A stretch of DNA of 64,000 nt from Sphingobacteriales bacterium TSM_CSS (GCA_002212985.1 NBMY01000071.1:1-64000), one strand, 5' to 3'; counted from the first letter of the stretch, positions 26,990 to 35,965 are shown. The notes: generated by a model from the letters alone, not told the origin. Made by a program: numbers and translations.

Positions 26990-27628
26990 ATGGAGCCTTT
27001 GGTGTACGAATATTTGCATGGTTTTGTTTATAATTGCAACTCCTGCCCCACCCGGTGCGATTCCAAAAGCAAACTCCATTACCGGTTTGCCGCCGATGCA
27101 GCTTTTAGCGAGCGGTTTGAAAAATACCTTATTAACCGCATTAATCAAAACGCCAACCTGCCGTTTACCGCCCAAAAAAACACCCAAGCCGGCTACCCCG
27201 ATATTGCCTTGTACCCAAAAACACCCGGCAGCAACTGTGTGGGCTTTATAGAGGTAAAAGTGCAAACACGCACCTTTATGACCATACAACAACACCTGCC
27301 CAAAGCAAATTTATACCCATCAGAAACCATTGCCCTTAACCAAAGCGACCTGCTGCGGTATTTTGCCATTAAAGAGCAAACACAACTGCCCTTGTTTGTT
27401 GCCTGGGCGCTCCTCAACCGCCCCTGTATTGTAAAAGCAGAAAAGGTGCAGTATTACCATCAGGAAGCAGACCTGCTGCGGCAGGTTTACCAACATTATC
27501 AAAACCTGCGCCGGTTCAGGCGGCAAAGCGGCGAGGGCGATGTAGTAGATGGGCAACACAAGGGCGTGGTGGTAAACTACCATTTCAGCCTGTCTGAGCT
27601 GGTGCCCGGACTGCCTTTTGGGATTTAA
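26990..27628 (+). CDS. PD-(D/E)XK nuclease-like protein with Cys motif
   Basis: 212 residues from ATG 26990; a TTG three codons upstream is possible. Not a family I can name. An N-terminal cysteine motif CNSCPTRC (C16, C19, C23) could bind metal. Further on, GYPDIALYP (Asp71) and FIEVKVQT (Glu88, Lys90) fit the PD...ExK nuclease signature with normal spacing. Later segments (NQSDLLRYFAIK, LPLFVAWALLNR) look like the fold's remaining strands and helices. The 14-nt gap after the PolX-PHP gene indicates an operon and suggests nucleic-acid processing (inference). A palindromic terminator-like element follows. Confidence 0.7.
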   Translation: MEPLVYEYLHGFVYNCNSCPTRCDSKSKLHYRFAADAAFSERFEKYLINRINQNANLPFTAQKNTQAGYPDIALYPKTPGSNCVGFIEVKVQTRTFMTIQQHLPKANLYPSETIALNQSDLLRYFAIKEQTQLPLFVAWALLNRPCIVKAEKVQYYHQEADLLRQVYQHYQNLRRFRRQSGEGDVVDGQHKGVVVNYHFSLSELVPGLPFGI

Positions 27629-27635
27629 AAACAAA

Positions 27636-27704
27636 TTCCCCTCCTTTGCAGAAACAGGCAGTTGCAATTAAAAATGCCATGCAACTATTCTGAAAGGAGG
27701 GGAA
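27636..27704. terminator. 69-bp nested palindrome between convergent genes
   Basis: The outer arms, at 27636-27653 and 27688-27704, are complementary over 17 bases with one bulged C. Inner arms AGTTGCA (27660-27666) and TGCAACT (27680-27686) are perfect. It sits between the PD-(D/E)XK-like gene and yceI, so it can form a long bidirectional hairpin or a REP-like element. Confidence 0.65.
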
Positions 27705-27753
27705 TAATCTAAAACCAAAGTATAATGAAAACAGCCTAAATAATTAGCGGTTT

Positions 27754-28443
27754 TTACGGTTTGGCAACTAAGTTAATGCCAATATTTACCTCGGGGTGAA
27801 TAATTTTATTGCCCAGCGATTTGTCTGACTTATAGGTAATACCCCAGTTGGTACGGTCAATGTTAAAATTGGCTTTTGCGGTAAGGCCGGCATCGGTTAA
27901 GGCAATAGTAGCCGGAAATGTTACGCTTTTGGTTACACCTTTAAGGGTAAGGTTGCCGGTAATGTTGTGGGTGGCAGCAGGTGCGTTGCCTTCGGTTTTA
28001 GCAGCGGCATCGGGCGTTGCCGGTTGTACGGCGGTTATATCAAAACGCGCATCGGAAAATTTGGCTGCATCAAAAAAGTCTTCGCTTTTAAGATGGCTGG
28101 TTAAATCGTTTCGGTCGCCTTCGTCCATACCTTCATCTAAAACAGCTACAGAGTTCATGTTCATGACAAAACTACCGCTGGCAAGTTGACCGTTGGCAAC
28201 ATTTACAGAGCCTTCCGACAGGTTAATGCTGCCATTATGACGGCCCGTTGGTTTGGTGCCAATCCATGTTACCAGACTTTGCTGCACATCAACTTTCATG
28301 GCGCCTTGCCCGGTAGCGCCGGCATTGGCGGGTGTTTGTTGCGGTTCTGCAGTGGTGGCTCTGGGCGCATCTGGTGCCTGAGTGCAGGAAACGGCAAAAA
28401 CTAAAACAGTACAAACCAGAACAGAAACAAGTGTTTTTTTCAT
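27754..28443 (-). CDS. YceI-family lipoprotein
   Basis: Exported lipid-binding-type protein of 229 residues. The lipobox is VLVFAVSC (Cys20). After a Pro/Thr/Ala-rich linker comes the YceI beta-barrel: VDVQQSLVTWIGTKPTGRHN, GSFVMNMNSV, DARFDITAV, ITGNLTLKGVTKSVTFP and NFNIDRTNWGITY. YceI barrels bind isoprenoid or other lipophilic ligands; the ligand here is unknown. Monocistronic. Confidence 0.92.
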   Translation of the reverse strand: MKKTLVSVLVCTVLVFAVSCTQAPDAPRATTAEPQQTPANAGATGQGAMKVDVQQSLVTWIGTKPTGRHNGSINLSEGSVNVANGQLASGSFVMNMNSVAVLDEGMDEGDRNDLTSHLKSEDFFDAAKFSDARFDITAVQPATPDAAAKTEGNAPAATHNITGNLTLKGVTKSVTFPATIALTDAGLTAKANFNIDRTNWGITYKSDKSLGNKIIHPEVNIGINLVAKP

Positions 28444-28525
28444 TTCGGTATAATTATTGTTTTTTATGAAATTTCAAATTTTTAAAAGCAATCTCTTATA
28501 AATGAAAAACTGGGCTGTTCGGTTC

Positions 28526-28558
28526 TTTGTTTGGGCATGTTTTTTTGTAGTAAATTTG
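28526..28558 (+). promoter_or_regulatory. promoter of TPR gene
   Basis: TTTG at 28526-28529 and TAAATTTG at 28551-28558, 21 bases apart, fit the Bacteroidota -33/-7 arrangement. Predicted start near 28564, giving a leader of about 110 nt to ATG 28674. Confidence 0.5.
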
Positions 28559-28673
28559 CTTGGAATAGGCGCCGACAAGCATATAGTTTAATACTTAATC
28601 TAAAGAATGCAATAAAAATACCCGGCCGTGCGTTTCCAAACCCCCGGATACTGTAAAAAATGTTTTTGTCTTT

Positions 28674-29753
28674 ATGTTTAAACAGATATTGTTAACCGGT
28701 TTTATGGCTTTGACTACCTTGTGCGCATTTGCTCAAACCGATGCCGAAAAAGCAAGTGCAGAGGAGCGGGAAGCCCTTAAATATATGGACGCGGGCAACT
28801 ACGAAAAAGCGGCGGCTTACTATAAAAATGCGCTTAAATTAAACCCCGGCGACCTGAAATACCAGTACGGGCTGGCATTGGCTTTTTACCGTGCCGAGAA
28901 CTATCCTAAAGCCATAGAATTTGCCGAAAAAACCCTGCAAAATAACCCCGATTTGGATTGCTACCGCCTGTTGGGCAACAGCTACGATCTGAACAATGAA
29001 TATGAAAAAGGTATGGCAGTATTGCAAAAAGCGTTTGAACGGTTTCCGGGCAATGGCGCCCTTTACTTAGATATGGGCGTTATTGAACTGATACGAAACC
29101 ACCCGCAAACAGCTATTGACCACTGGGAAAAAGGCATAAAATCTGACCCCTCTTTTGCCGATAATTATTTTTTGGCAGCACAAACCTATGCCGGGTCTGA
29201 CCGCAAAGTTTGGGCGCTTTTGTATGGTGAAGTGTTTATGAACTTAGAGCGTGGCACTGCCCGTTGGGATACCATGAGCCATCTGCTATACAACCTTTAC
29301 AACGGCCTGCTTACCGACAGCGCGTATCTGCAAAAAGGAACCCTGGAACTGCCGCGCACCAAAACCAACGGCTTTGAACAGGCACACCTGCGCGTATTTG
29401 ATATTTTGCGCAAAAACGGCATGATGAACCCCGACCGAGCAAAAAAAGCCGATGGAGCTACCAATACCCTTAAACTGATTGGCATGGTGCGCAAAAATTT
29501 TATGGAAATGTGGCTGCAAACCTTTACCCTGCTTTATAGCAATAACCTGTATGCCAACCTGCGCCAAATGATGGACAAAGGCTATCTGGATTCCTATAAC
29601 AATTGGATGTTCAGCCCCGTTTGTACCAATGATTTCTTAGAGTGGAAAGCCGGCAACGAAGCAAAATATGCCGATTTTATAAACTGGTTTCTGGAAAACC
29701 CGCTTAAAGTAGATGTAGAAAGCTATTTTGTGCGCCAACAGTACGAAAAATAA
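28674..29753 (+). CDS. exported tetratricopeptide-repeat protein
   Basis: Periplasmic TPR protein of 359 residues. A signal peptide (MFKQILLTGFMALTTLCAFA) precedes four to five TPR units at about residues 30-180 (YMDAGNYEKAAAYYKNALKL, AFYRAENYPKAIEFAEKTL, YEKGMAVLQKAFERFPGNG). The C-terminal half is helical, with aromatic-rich segments but no recognised domain. It probably mediates protein contacts in the envelope. Monocistronic and divergent from yceI. Confidence 0.8.
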   Translation: MFKQILLTGFMALTTLCAFAQTDAEKASAEEREALKYMDAGNYEKAAAYYKNALKLNPGDLKYQYGLALAFYRAENYPKAIEFAEKTLQNNPDLDCYRLLGNSYDLNNEYEKGMAVLQKAFERFPGNGALYLDMGVIELIRNHPQTAIDHWEKGIKSDPSFADNYFLAAQTYAGSDRKVWALLYGEVFMNLERGTARWDTMSHLLYNLYNGLLTDSAYLQKGTLELPRTKTNGFEQAHLRVFDILRKNGMMNPDRAKKADGATNTLKLIGMVRKNFMEMWLQTFTLLYSNNLYANLRQMMDKGYLDSYNNWMFSPVCTNDFLEWKAGNEAKYADFINWFLENPLKVDVESYFVRQQYEK

Positions 29754-29770
29754 CACTACCGCCCGGCCGC

Positions 29771-30208
29771 TTACCGCTCTTTAAGATAGAGTTTAGCCTG
29801 TTCAAAGTCAATAACCGCTTGCAGGGCAAGCAACACATCGGCACCTAAAATACCTTGCACCTGCACACCGGCCATTTGTTCCAAACGTTGGTTAATATGT
29901 TGCAGGTTAAGTACCGCTACCGGCTGCTGCTTGATACATATGCTGCCTATTTGCAGTTGGTCTGCTACGGCTTCGGTAAATCCTTCGGTTTCGGTGCCGG
30001 TGGCAGAGGTAAGCAATTCGGTATTTTTTTCCAGCGTCAGCCGCAGCGTTTCGGCTGTTTGCAAATCAATACAGGTGGCAGATGCCCCGGTATCGAGCAA
30101 AAACAGCAAATTGAGGTGGTGTATGGTTATCGGCAGCAACAAATGCCGCGTGGCAATTATCCGCAAATCTATGGCAACGTAAGGCAAAACAGGGTTAAAA
30201 GGTTCCAT
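29771..30208 (-). CDS. retropepsin-like aspartic protease
   Basis: Protein of 145 residues with a single-lobe aspartic protease fold. The active site is FLLDTGASATCID (Asp39, Thr40, Gly41), and the second signature is QGILGADVLLALQAVIDFEQ. Retropepsin-like enzymes act as dimers. There is no signal peptide, so it is probably cytoplasmic; the substrate is unknown. A -7 box lies only eight bases upstream of the ATG. Confidence 0.88.
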   Translation of the reverse strand: MEPFNPVLPYVAIDLRIIATRHLLLPITIHHLNLLFLLDTGASATCIDLQTAETLRLTLEKNTELLTSATGTETEGFTEAVADQLQIGSICIKQQPVAVLNLQHINQRLEQMAGVQVQGILGADVLLALQAVIDFEQAKLYLKER

Positions 30209-30215
30209 AAAGTTG

Positions 30216-30223
30216 CAAAGATA
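30216..30223 (-). promoter_or_regulatory. -7 element just before retropepsin start
   Basis: TATCTTTG (read 30223 to 30216) is a perfect TAnnTTTG match followed by C. It would place the transcript start near 30210, almost on the ATG at 30208. Confidence 0.55.
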
Positions 30224-30397
30224 AATAATTACAGTTATGAACCGGATAGGTACAGCAAATAAACTCCCCCCTCAAAGCAACGGGCAAATACACCCCTTGT
30301 ATCATAAAAAAACTTGCCGGGCAATGCCCAACAAATAAACTACTGCGGCAATAGGTTAAAAAAAGCCCGGAATTCCCCAAAAAACGGCTAAAGTTTG

Positions 30398-30405
30398 TAC
30401 CTTTC
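30398..30405 (+). promoter_or_regulatory. weak -7 element of M23 peptidase gene
   Basis: TACCTTTC differs from TAnnTTTG only at the last base. The predicted start near 30411 leaves about 65-95 nt to the candidate ATG codons. Confidence 0.35.
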
Positions 30406-30504
30406 GCAGTAGATTGGCTGCAACAACAAGGCGGGGAAAAACGTTTGTGTTGGGGTAGGGCAGAGTTGTATAACATGACCAAAATACAGGGCTTTTTTAA
30501 AGAA

Positions 30505-32262
30505 ATGAAGATTTTTTTACGGCTTGTTATTGCCTTTTCGTTTTTTTTGCTGGTGTTGTTTCCGTTTGCCGAAACAGCCAACGCCGTGGTGCGTACCACG
30601 CCAAGGCAGGAGTACCCGCAGGGGTATTTTGGTCAACCTTTGGATATACCGATGAGGTTGGCCGGTAATTTTGGCGAGTTGCGCACCAACCATTTTCACA
30701 CCGGCTTGGATTGCAAGACAGACGGGCAGGAAAACCTCAACTTGTATGCCCTTGCCGATGGGCATGTATCGAGGGTGGTGGTTTCGGCGCGGGGCTATGG
30801 CAATGCAGTGTATATTGATTACCCAAACGGATTTACCAGCGTTTTTGCCCACATCAACACCTTTGCCGGCCAAATTGGCGAGTATGTAAAACGCAAACAG
30901 TATGAACTGCAACGGTTTGAAATAGATGAGCCTGTTTCGGCCGGATTGCTCCCCGTGTACAGAGGGCAGGTAGTGGCAAAATCGGGCAATACCGGCTCTT
31001 CAAACGGGCCGCACCTGCATTTCGAAATTCGCGATACCTATTCCGAAGAGGCCATTAACCCACTGCTTTTCGGCTATAGTGTGCCCGATGATATTAAACC
31101 CGGCATTAAACAACTGGCGTTGTACCGCTTTAAAGGGCAAACACAGGAGTATGACGAACCTTCGGTTTATAGTACCCAACTTCACAACGGTGTGTATGCC
31201 ACTACCCAAAACTTACTAAAACTCAACACCACCCGCGTAGGGCTGGGTATTAAAACCTTTGACCAGCAAAACGGACTGGCAAACTTAAACGGCGTATTTA
31301 GCATTAAAATGTTCGACAACGGCAACCCCCTTTTTGCCTTTGAAATGGAGCGCATTAATTTTAGCGAAAACCGATACATTAACGCCCATATTGACTACCA
31401 ACTGAAAAAAGAAGGCGATGGGTTAATTCAAAAATGCTTTGTTGAACCCGGAAACCGGCTTTCAATATACAAAAACACTCTGCAAAACGGCATTATTGAC
31501 CTGTCTGACGGGTTGCTGCACAAAATTACCATGGAGGTGCGAGATGTGCGCAACAATACTTCTACGCTGAGCATTATGTTGCAATACGACAGCCAACTGC
31601 CCCTGCCCCCGCCAGCGCTAAGTTCTTACAACGCTCAATTTACCTATTTTACCGACAACTCCTACAACAACGACTATTTCCAACTGTTTTTACCCGCGGG
31701 CAGCTTGTACAACAACCTGTTTTTTAACTACGACATGAAAACCACTACGCTGCCCAATGTGTACTCGCATATACATAAAGTACACCAGGGTACTACGCCC
31801 GTACACCAGTTTTTTGACATTGCCATTAAACCCTTAAACCTGCCATTTAACCTTTATGACTATGCCGTAATTGCCTACAAAAATGCCGAAGGTAAAGAAA
31901 TTGCCCTCAGCAGCCGTTGGGAGGGTGCCTTTTTAAAAGCTAAATCGCGCGAGTTTGGCAACTACTACATTACCATAGATTCTAAACCGCCTACCATAAA
32001 AAGCATTAACCTGCTGCCGGGCAAGGCCATGAGCAAGTACAAAACCATTGAAGTGCAAATTTCTGACAACTTAGCCGGCATTGAAACCTACAACGGCTAT
32101 ATTGACGACCGATGGGTGCTGATGGAATACGACCAGAAAAAAGCCCGCTTATGGCACACCTTTGACGATGTAAGCGGATTGCCCGGTCCGCACGAGTTTA
32201 GATTAGTAGTTACCGACGGGCGAGGCAATGCAGCCGAATACAAAGCAAAATTTACCCGATAA
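30505..32262 (+). CDS. M23-family metallopeptidase
   Basis: Exported peptidoglycan endopeptidase of about 585 residues. From ATG 30505 a good signal peptide begins (MKIFLRLVIAFSFFLLVLFP, cleavage near AETANA); ATG 30475 is an alternative. The LytM/M23 domain spans about residues 50-190, with zinc ligands in HFHTGLD (H65, D69) and HLHFEIRD (H170, H172). The 400-residue C-terminal part is beta-rich and ends with a domain resembling Ig folds (DNLAGIETYNGYIDDRWVLM). The catalytic zinc motifs are intact, unlike in the inactive EnvC/NlpD group. Likely acts on peptide crosslinks in the periplasm. Confidence 0.9.
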   Translation: MKIFLRLVIAFSFFLLVLFPFAETANAVVRTTPRQEYPQGYFGQPLDIPMRLAGNFGELRTNHFHTGLDCKTDGQENLNLYALADGHVSRVVVSARGYGNAVYIDYPNGFTSVFAHINTFAGQIGEYVKRKQYELQRFEIDEPVSAGLLPVYRGQVVAKSGNTGSSNGPHLHFEIRDTYSEEAINPLLFGYSVPDDIKPGIKQLALYRFKGQTQEYDEPSVYSTQLHNGVYATTQNLLKLNTTRVGLGIKTFDQQNGLANLNGVFSIKMFDNGNPLFAFEMERINFSENRYINAHIDYQLKKEGDGLIQKCFVEPGNRLSIYKNTLQNGIIDLSDGLLHKITMEVRDVRNNTSTLSIMLQYDSQLPLPPPALSSYNAQFTYFTDNSYNNDYFQLFLPAGSLYNNLFFNYDMKTTTLPNVYSHIHKVHQGTTPVHQFFDIAIKPLNLPFNLYDYAVIAYKNAEGKEIALSSRWEGAFLKAKSREFGNYYITIDSKPPTIKSINLLPGKAMSKYKTIEVQISDNLAGIETYNGYIDDRWVLMEYDQKKARLWHTFDDVSGLPGPHEFRLVVTDGRGNAAEYKAKFTR

Positions 32263-32279
32263 TAGGGCGGCGGGTGTTT

Positions 32280-32981
32280 TCAGTTGGTCGCTACTCGGGT
32301 TAAAGTTTGGAGTTTTTTCAGGTCGCGCACAATTAGTTTTTTTCGGGTAAAGTAAATAAGGTTGCCGTTTCGCAGTTCGTTCAAAACGGTGGTAACGGTT
32401 TGTCTGGAGGTGCCGGTAAGGTTGGCAATATCCTGGTGGGTAAAAAACTCGCGCACCAGTATTTCGTAGCCCAACGGCTGGCCGCGCTCGGTAGCAAGGT
32501 CGGTTAAAAACTCAATAATGCGCATTCGGGCATCTTTAAATACCAGCGATTCCAGCCGGCGCTGTGTTTTCACCAGTTTATTGCCAATAAGGCGGGTAAT
32601 TTCCAACCCAAATTCTTTGTAATCGCGCATTAGGTTGCGCATCATTTCCAAGGTCATAACACACAAAGCCGCATCTTGCAAAGCCTGTGCAAACTCGCCC
32701 CTTGTTTGCTCGCCCAACAGTCCAAGTTCACCAAAAATTTCGCCCGGGTGTAAAATGGCTTTTATCACCTCGCGCCCGTCATCGGAATAAGCCGAAATTT
32801 TTACCGTTCCGCTTTCAAGATAGTAAATCTTGTTCGATGCATCTTGTGCAAAGTATATAAACTCACCTTTTTTATACATTCTGGTGTCCATGTTTTGGCG
32901 CTGCTCACCCAGTTTTACCGGGCAAAACAGTTGCTCCATATTAATGTTTTGCATGAACCAGATGTCGAATTTGGTGCTCAT
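32280..32981 (-). CDS. Crp/Fnr-family transcriptional regulator
   Basis: Cytoplasmic regulator of 233 residues. The cyclic-nucleotide-binding-type beta-roll spans about 35-140 (GEFIYFAQDASNKIYYLESG, GEIFGELGLLGEQTRGEFAQ), and a winged helix-turn-helix follows (THQDIANLTGTSRQTVTTVL). No N-terminal Fe-S cysteine cluster is present, so it is not a classical Fnr; the ligand may be cAMP or none. Convergent with the M23 gene, with 17 bases between stops. Confidence 0.92.
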   Translation of the reverse strand: MSTKFDIWFMQNINMEQLFCPVKLGEQRQNMDTRMYKKGEFIYFAQDASNKIYYLESGTVKISAYSDDGREVIKAILHPGEIFGELGLLGEQTRGEFAQALQDAALCVMTLEMMRNLMRDYKEFGLEITRLIGNKLVKTQRRLESLVFKDARMRIIEFLTDLATERGQPLGYEILVREFFTHQDIANLTGTSRQTVTTVLNELRNGNLIYFTRKKLIVRDLKKLQTLTRVATN

Positions 32982-33097
32982 TGGCCGGAGGTTAAATTTT
33001 TTGCTGAAAAATGGGTATTTTTGTACGCATCACCCCGAAAAAAAGGACAAACAAGCGGCAAACCGGCTGTTATATGGTTATTTACCCGTGCTTTACG

Positions 33098-33105
33098 TAT
33101 CTTTG
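33098..33105 (+). promoter_or_regulatory. -7 promoter element of L,D-transpeptidase gene
   Basis: TATCTTTG followed by CC is a perfect -7 match. Predicted start near 33111, 46 nt before ATG 33157. No clear -33 TTG is seen. Confidence 0.5.
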
Positions 33106-33156
33106 CCATACTTTTGGCCGTTACCGTTTTTACCTGTTCAATAAAAACCTGTTTGT

Positions 33157-34647
33157 ATGTTAAATAGTTTGAGCAAACAACCCTTGTTGTTGTTTTACCT
33201 GTTTGTTGCCGTTTTATTGGCAGCCTGCAAGGGTTTCCCGTCTATGAACGGAGAAGATAAAGCAGCCCGGCGCATTGCCTTTGCCGACTCGGTATTGCAG
33301 GTAAACATGTGGCAGTTATTGGCAACAACCTATACCCCCGATAGCCTTGCCAAACTATTTCTGTCTAAAAACGCCGCTTACCTGCAAGCGCAGTTTGAAC
33401 AGTTGTACCCCAAGGGGCAGGCCAAACCTATTTGGTTAAATTCCCAAACGGGTTTACCTCAGCCCGCCGTACAGCAATATTTGCAGCAATTGCAACAAGC
33501 GCCGCAGCACGCCTTAAACCCCCAACAGTACGGCTACCTGCAGCTCAGCAACCTGTATAAAAGCCTTTATGCCGCCGATACGCCGGCGGTAGATACCCTG
33601 TTGCCCAATAAAGCGCAGTTCGACGCCCTGCTCAGCGCATCGGCATTGGCTTATACCGCACATTTGCAAAACGGCTATGTTACGCCAAGCCGCATGTGGG
33701 ACATACCCGCCAAAAAACCGCCTTTGGCGCAAAACCTGCTCAAAGCCATTCAAAACAACGCCATTGATACCCTTATTGCACAGGCAGCACCCGTTTACGA
33801 AGGGTACAGGCAACTGCAAAAACAACTTGCCTCGTTTAGCGCCGAAGCCGAAAAAAACCCGAAAGCCAAAGTACCCAACTACAGCCTTACCTACCAGGAT
33901 GCGGTAAAAAAAATTGCCCTTAACATGGAACGGTACCGTTGGCTGCCACACCCCGACTCGGTTAGCAGCCGGCGCGTTTGGGTAAATATTCCCGAATTTA
34001 AAATGCACGTGTTTGACAACAACAAAGAAATAGACCAGATAACCGTAGTAGTGGGCGAACCCAAAAACGCCACCCCCGTTTTGGTAAACAAACCCATGAG
34101 CAACGTTATTTTCAGCCCTACCTGGACCATTCCTACCAACATTGCTCAGGAAGAAATGGAGTATATTTTAAGAAACCCTGCCGTTCTTATAGTGGCAGAT
34201 GTAGATGTGTTTGTGGACGGCAAAAAAGTGGATCCGCGCGATGTTGACTGGAGCACCATTAACAAAAAACGGGTAAAAATGAGGCAGCGCCCCAAACCCA
34301 CCAACAGCATGGGGTTGGTAAAATTTCCGTTTGACAACAACTTTGGCATTTACATACACGATACCCCCAACAAAGTTGATTTTGGCAGTGCTCACCGCGC
34401 CCAAAGCCACGGATGTGTGCGCGTGGCCGAACCCAAAAAATTGGCCATGGAACTACTTCAGGGCAGCAACTGGGGCGAAGGCGACATTTCTAAAGCCATG
34501 AACAGTGGTAAAGAACAATATGCCCGATTGCCGCAACCCGTAAGCGTTACCATTTATTACCTTACCGCCTGGACCGATGCCGAAGGCAACCTGCGTTTTG
34601 GAACCGATGTGTACGGGCACGACCGCCAACAATTAAAACAGTTGTAA
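33157..34647 (+). CDS. L,D-transpeptidase (YcbB-like lipoprotein)
   Basis: Exported enzyme of 496 residues that forms 3-3 peptidoglycan crosslinks or attaches proteins to the wall. A lipobox (VAVLLAAC) lies near residue 24. The N-terminal scaffold region (about 30-250) resembles YcbB-type proteins, including PQQYGYLQLSNLY where these often carry a peptidoglycan-binding motif. The YkuD catalytic domain follows (RRVWVNIPEFKMHVFDNN), with IYIHDTPNKVDF and the active site SHGCVRV (His418, Cys420). The next gene starts 18 bases downstream. Confidence 0.9.
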   Translation: MLNSLSKQPLLLFYLFVAVLLAACKGFPSMNGEDKAARRIAFADSVLQVNMWQLLATTYTPDSLAKLFLSKNAAYLQAQFEQLYPKGQAKPIWLNSQTGLPQPAVQQYLQQLQQAPQHALNPQQYGYLQLSNLYKSLYAADTPAVDTLLPNKAQFDALLSASALAYTAHLQNGYVTPSRMWDIPAKKPPLAQNLLKAIQNNAIDTLIAQAAPVYEGYRQLQKQLASFSAEAEKNPKAKVPNYSLTYQDAVKKIALNMERYRWLPHPDSVSSRRVWVNIPEFKMHVFDNNKEIDQITVVVGEPKNATPVLVNKPMSNVIFSPTWTIPTNIAQEEMEYILRNPAVLIVADVDVFVDGKKVDPRDVDWSTINKKRVKMRQRPKPTNSMGLVKFPFDNNFGIYIHDTPNKVDFGSAHRAQSHGCVRVAEPKKLAMELLQGSNWGEGDISKAMNSGKEQYARLPQPVSVTIYYLTAWTDAEGNLRFGTDVYGHDRQQLKQL

Positions 34648-34665
34648 AACCATTTTTACAACCCC

Positions 34666-35115
34666 ATGGTTGCCGGTATGAAAACCACAGGCGCTACCCT
34701 CTATTGCACCACCTGCTGTAAGGAAAAACAGCACCATGAATACCCAATGCCTGCCATTCGGCGTTACCTCTCGGAGCGCATACGCTGCATACACCGCAAA
34801 AGCCGCACAGATGGGGTAAAATTTCGCATTTTATCGGGTAAATACGGGTTGCTGCCACCCTACCGCAAAATTCCCTTTTATGACCACGCCCTGCTGCCCG
34901 AAGAAGTTTCCCGAATATCGGAAACCTTGCAGCAGCAACTTAGCCGGCTGAAGGTGGTAAAAGTGGTATTATTTGCCAAAAATTCCCAAAAGTATCCCGA
35001 TTGGGAACCATACTGCCAAAGTTTGTATTTATCTTGTACGGCATTGGGTATTAACTTTACCCTTGCAGAAATAACAGATGCCGGGCACCTGCTGCAAAAC
35101 AACAACATTGAATAG
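34666..35115 (+). CDS. DUF6884-like protein
   Basis: Protein of 149 residues, function not established. N-terminal LYCTTCCKEKQ, central FRILSGKYGLLPPYRKIPFY and the following DHALLPEEV match the pattern of DUF6884-type proteins (Cys motif, ILSAKYGL, pY-D...L). An ATG at 34678 gives a slightly shorter protein. It lies 18 bases after the L,D-transpeptidase gene and 52 before the slipin gene, all on one strand. No signal peptide, so it is cytoplasmic. Confidence 0.65.
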   Translation: MVAGMKTTGATLYCTTCCKEKQHHEYPMPAIRRYLSERIRCIHRKSRTDGVKFRILSGKYGLLPPYRKIPFYDHALLPEEVSRISETLQQQLSRLKVVKVVLFAKNSQKYPDWEPYCQSLYLSCTALGINFTLAEITDAGHLLQNNNIE

Positions 35116-35167
35116 CAACCCTGTGTACCGGCAGTATAGTACTTTAACCTCCCAAAATCCTTATTTT

Positions 35168-35929
35168 ATGGACACTACACTTTTAATTCCCCTTATTGTT
35201 GCAGTTATTCTCCTTTCAGGCATACGTATTGCGCAAGAGTACCAAAGAGCTATTGTTTTCAGGTTGGGAAGGTTTCAGGGCATACGCGGCCCCGGGTTGT
35301 TTTACCTCATTCCGCTTATTGAGCGGCAGCAAATGGTAGATATAAGAACCCGCACCGTTGACCTTGAACAACAGGAAACCATTACCAAAGACAGCGTAAC
35401 CATTAAGGTAAACGCCGTTTTGTGGTTTAAGGTAGTTGACCCCCAAAAAGCCATTTTACAGGTTGCCAACTACAATCAGGCGGTTTACCAGTTTTCGGTA
35501 ACCACGCTGCGCAATATTATTGGCCAGCACCTGCTTGATGAGGTTTTGCGTGAACGCGAAGAAATAAACAGCAAACTGCAAAAAATTGTAGATGAAACCA
35601 CCGAACCCTGGGGCATAAAAATTGAAATGGTGGAAATGAAAGATGTGGAAATTCCCGAAGCCATGCAACGTGCCATGGCCCGCGAAGCCGAAGCCGTGCG
35701 CGAAAAACGGGCCCGAATTATAAAAGCCGAAGCCGAACTGGAAGCTTCAACAAAACTTACACAGGGTGCCATGCAAATGAGCGAAAGCCCCATTGCCCTT
35801 GAACTGCGCCGCCTGCAAATGCTTTCCGAAATTGGCATTGACAACAATACGGCCACCATTATTATGCTGCCATCGGAAATTATTCATGCGGCCCAAAAAA
35901 TTGCAGGGTTATCCGACAAGACAAAGTAA
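35168..35929 (+). CDS. slipin/stomatin (SPFH-domain) protein
   Basis: Membrane-anchored SPFH protein of 253 residues from ATG 35168; the frame is open 30 codons upstream without similarity. One N-terminal membrane segment (TLLIPLIVAVILLSGIRIA) is followed by the band-7 domain (EYQRAIVFRLGRFQGIRGPG, TVDLEQQETITKDSVTIKVN) and a coiled-coil (AMAREAEAVREKRARIIKAE). Slipins oligomerise and organise membrane microdomains. Prokaryotic slipins often sit beside a NfeD-type gene; none is present here. Confidence 0.92.
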   Translation: MDTTLLIPLIVAVILLSGIRIAQEYQRAIVFRLGRFQGIRGPGLFYLIPLIERQQMVDIRTRTVDLEQQETITKDSVTIKVNAVLWFKVVDPQKAILQVANYNQAVYQFSVTTLRNIIGQHLLDEVLREREEINSKLQKIVDETTEPWGIKIEMVEMKDVEIPEAMQRAMAREAEAVREKRARIIKAEAELEASTKLTQGAMQMSESPIALELRRLQMLSEIGIDNNTATIIMLPSEIIHAAQKIAGLSDKTK

Positions 35930-35965
35930 AACGCTTTTTCGGAATTAACGGCATCAAAACACTAC

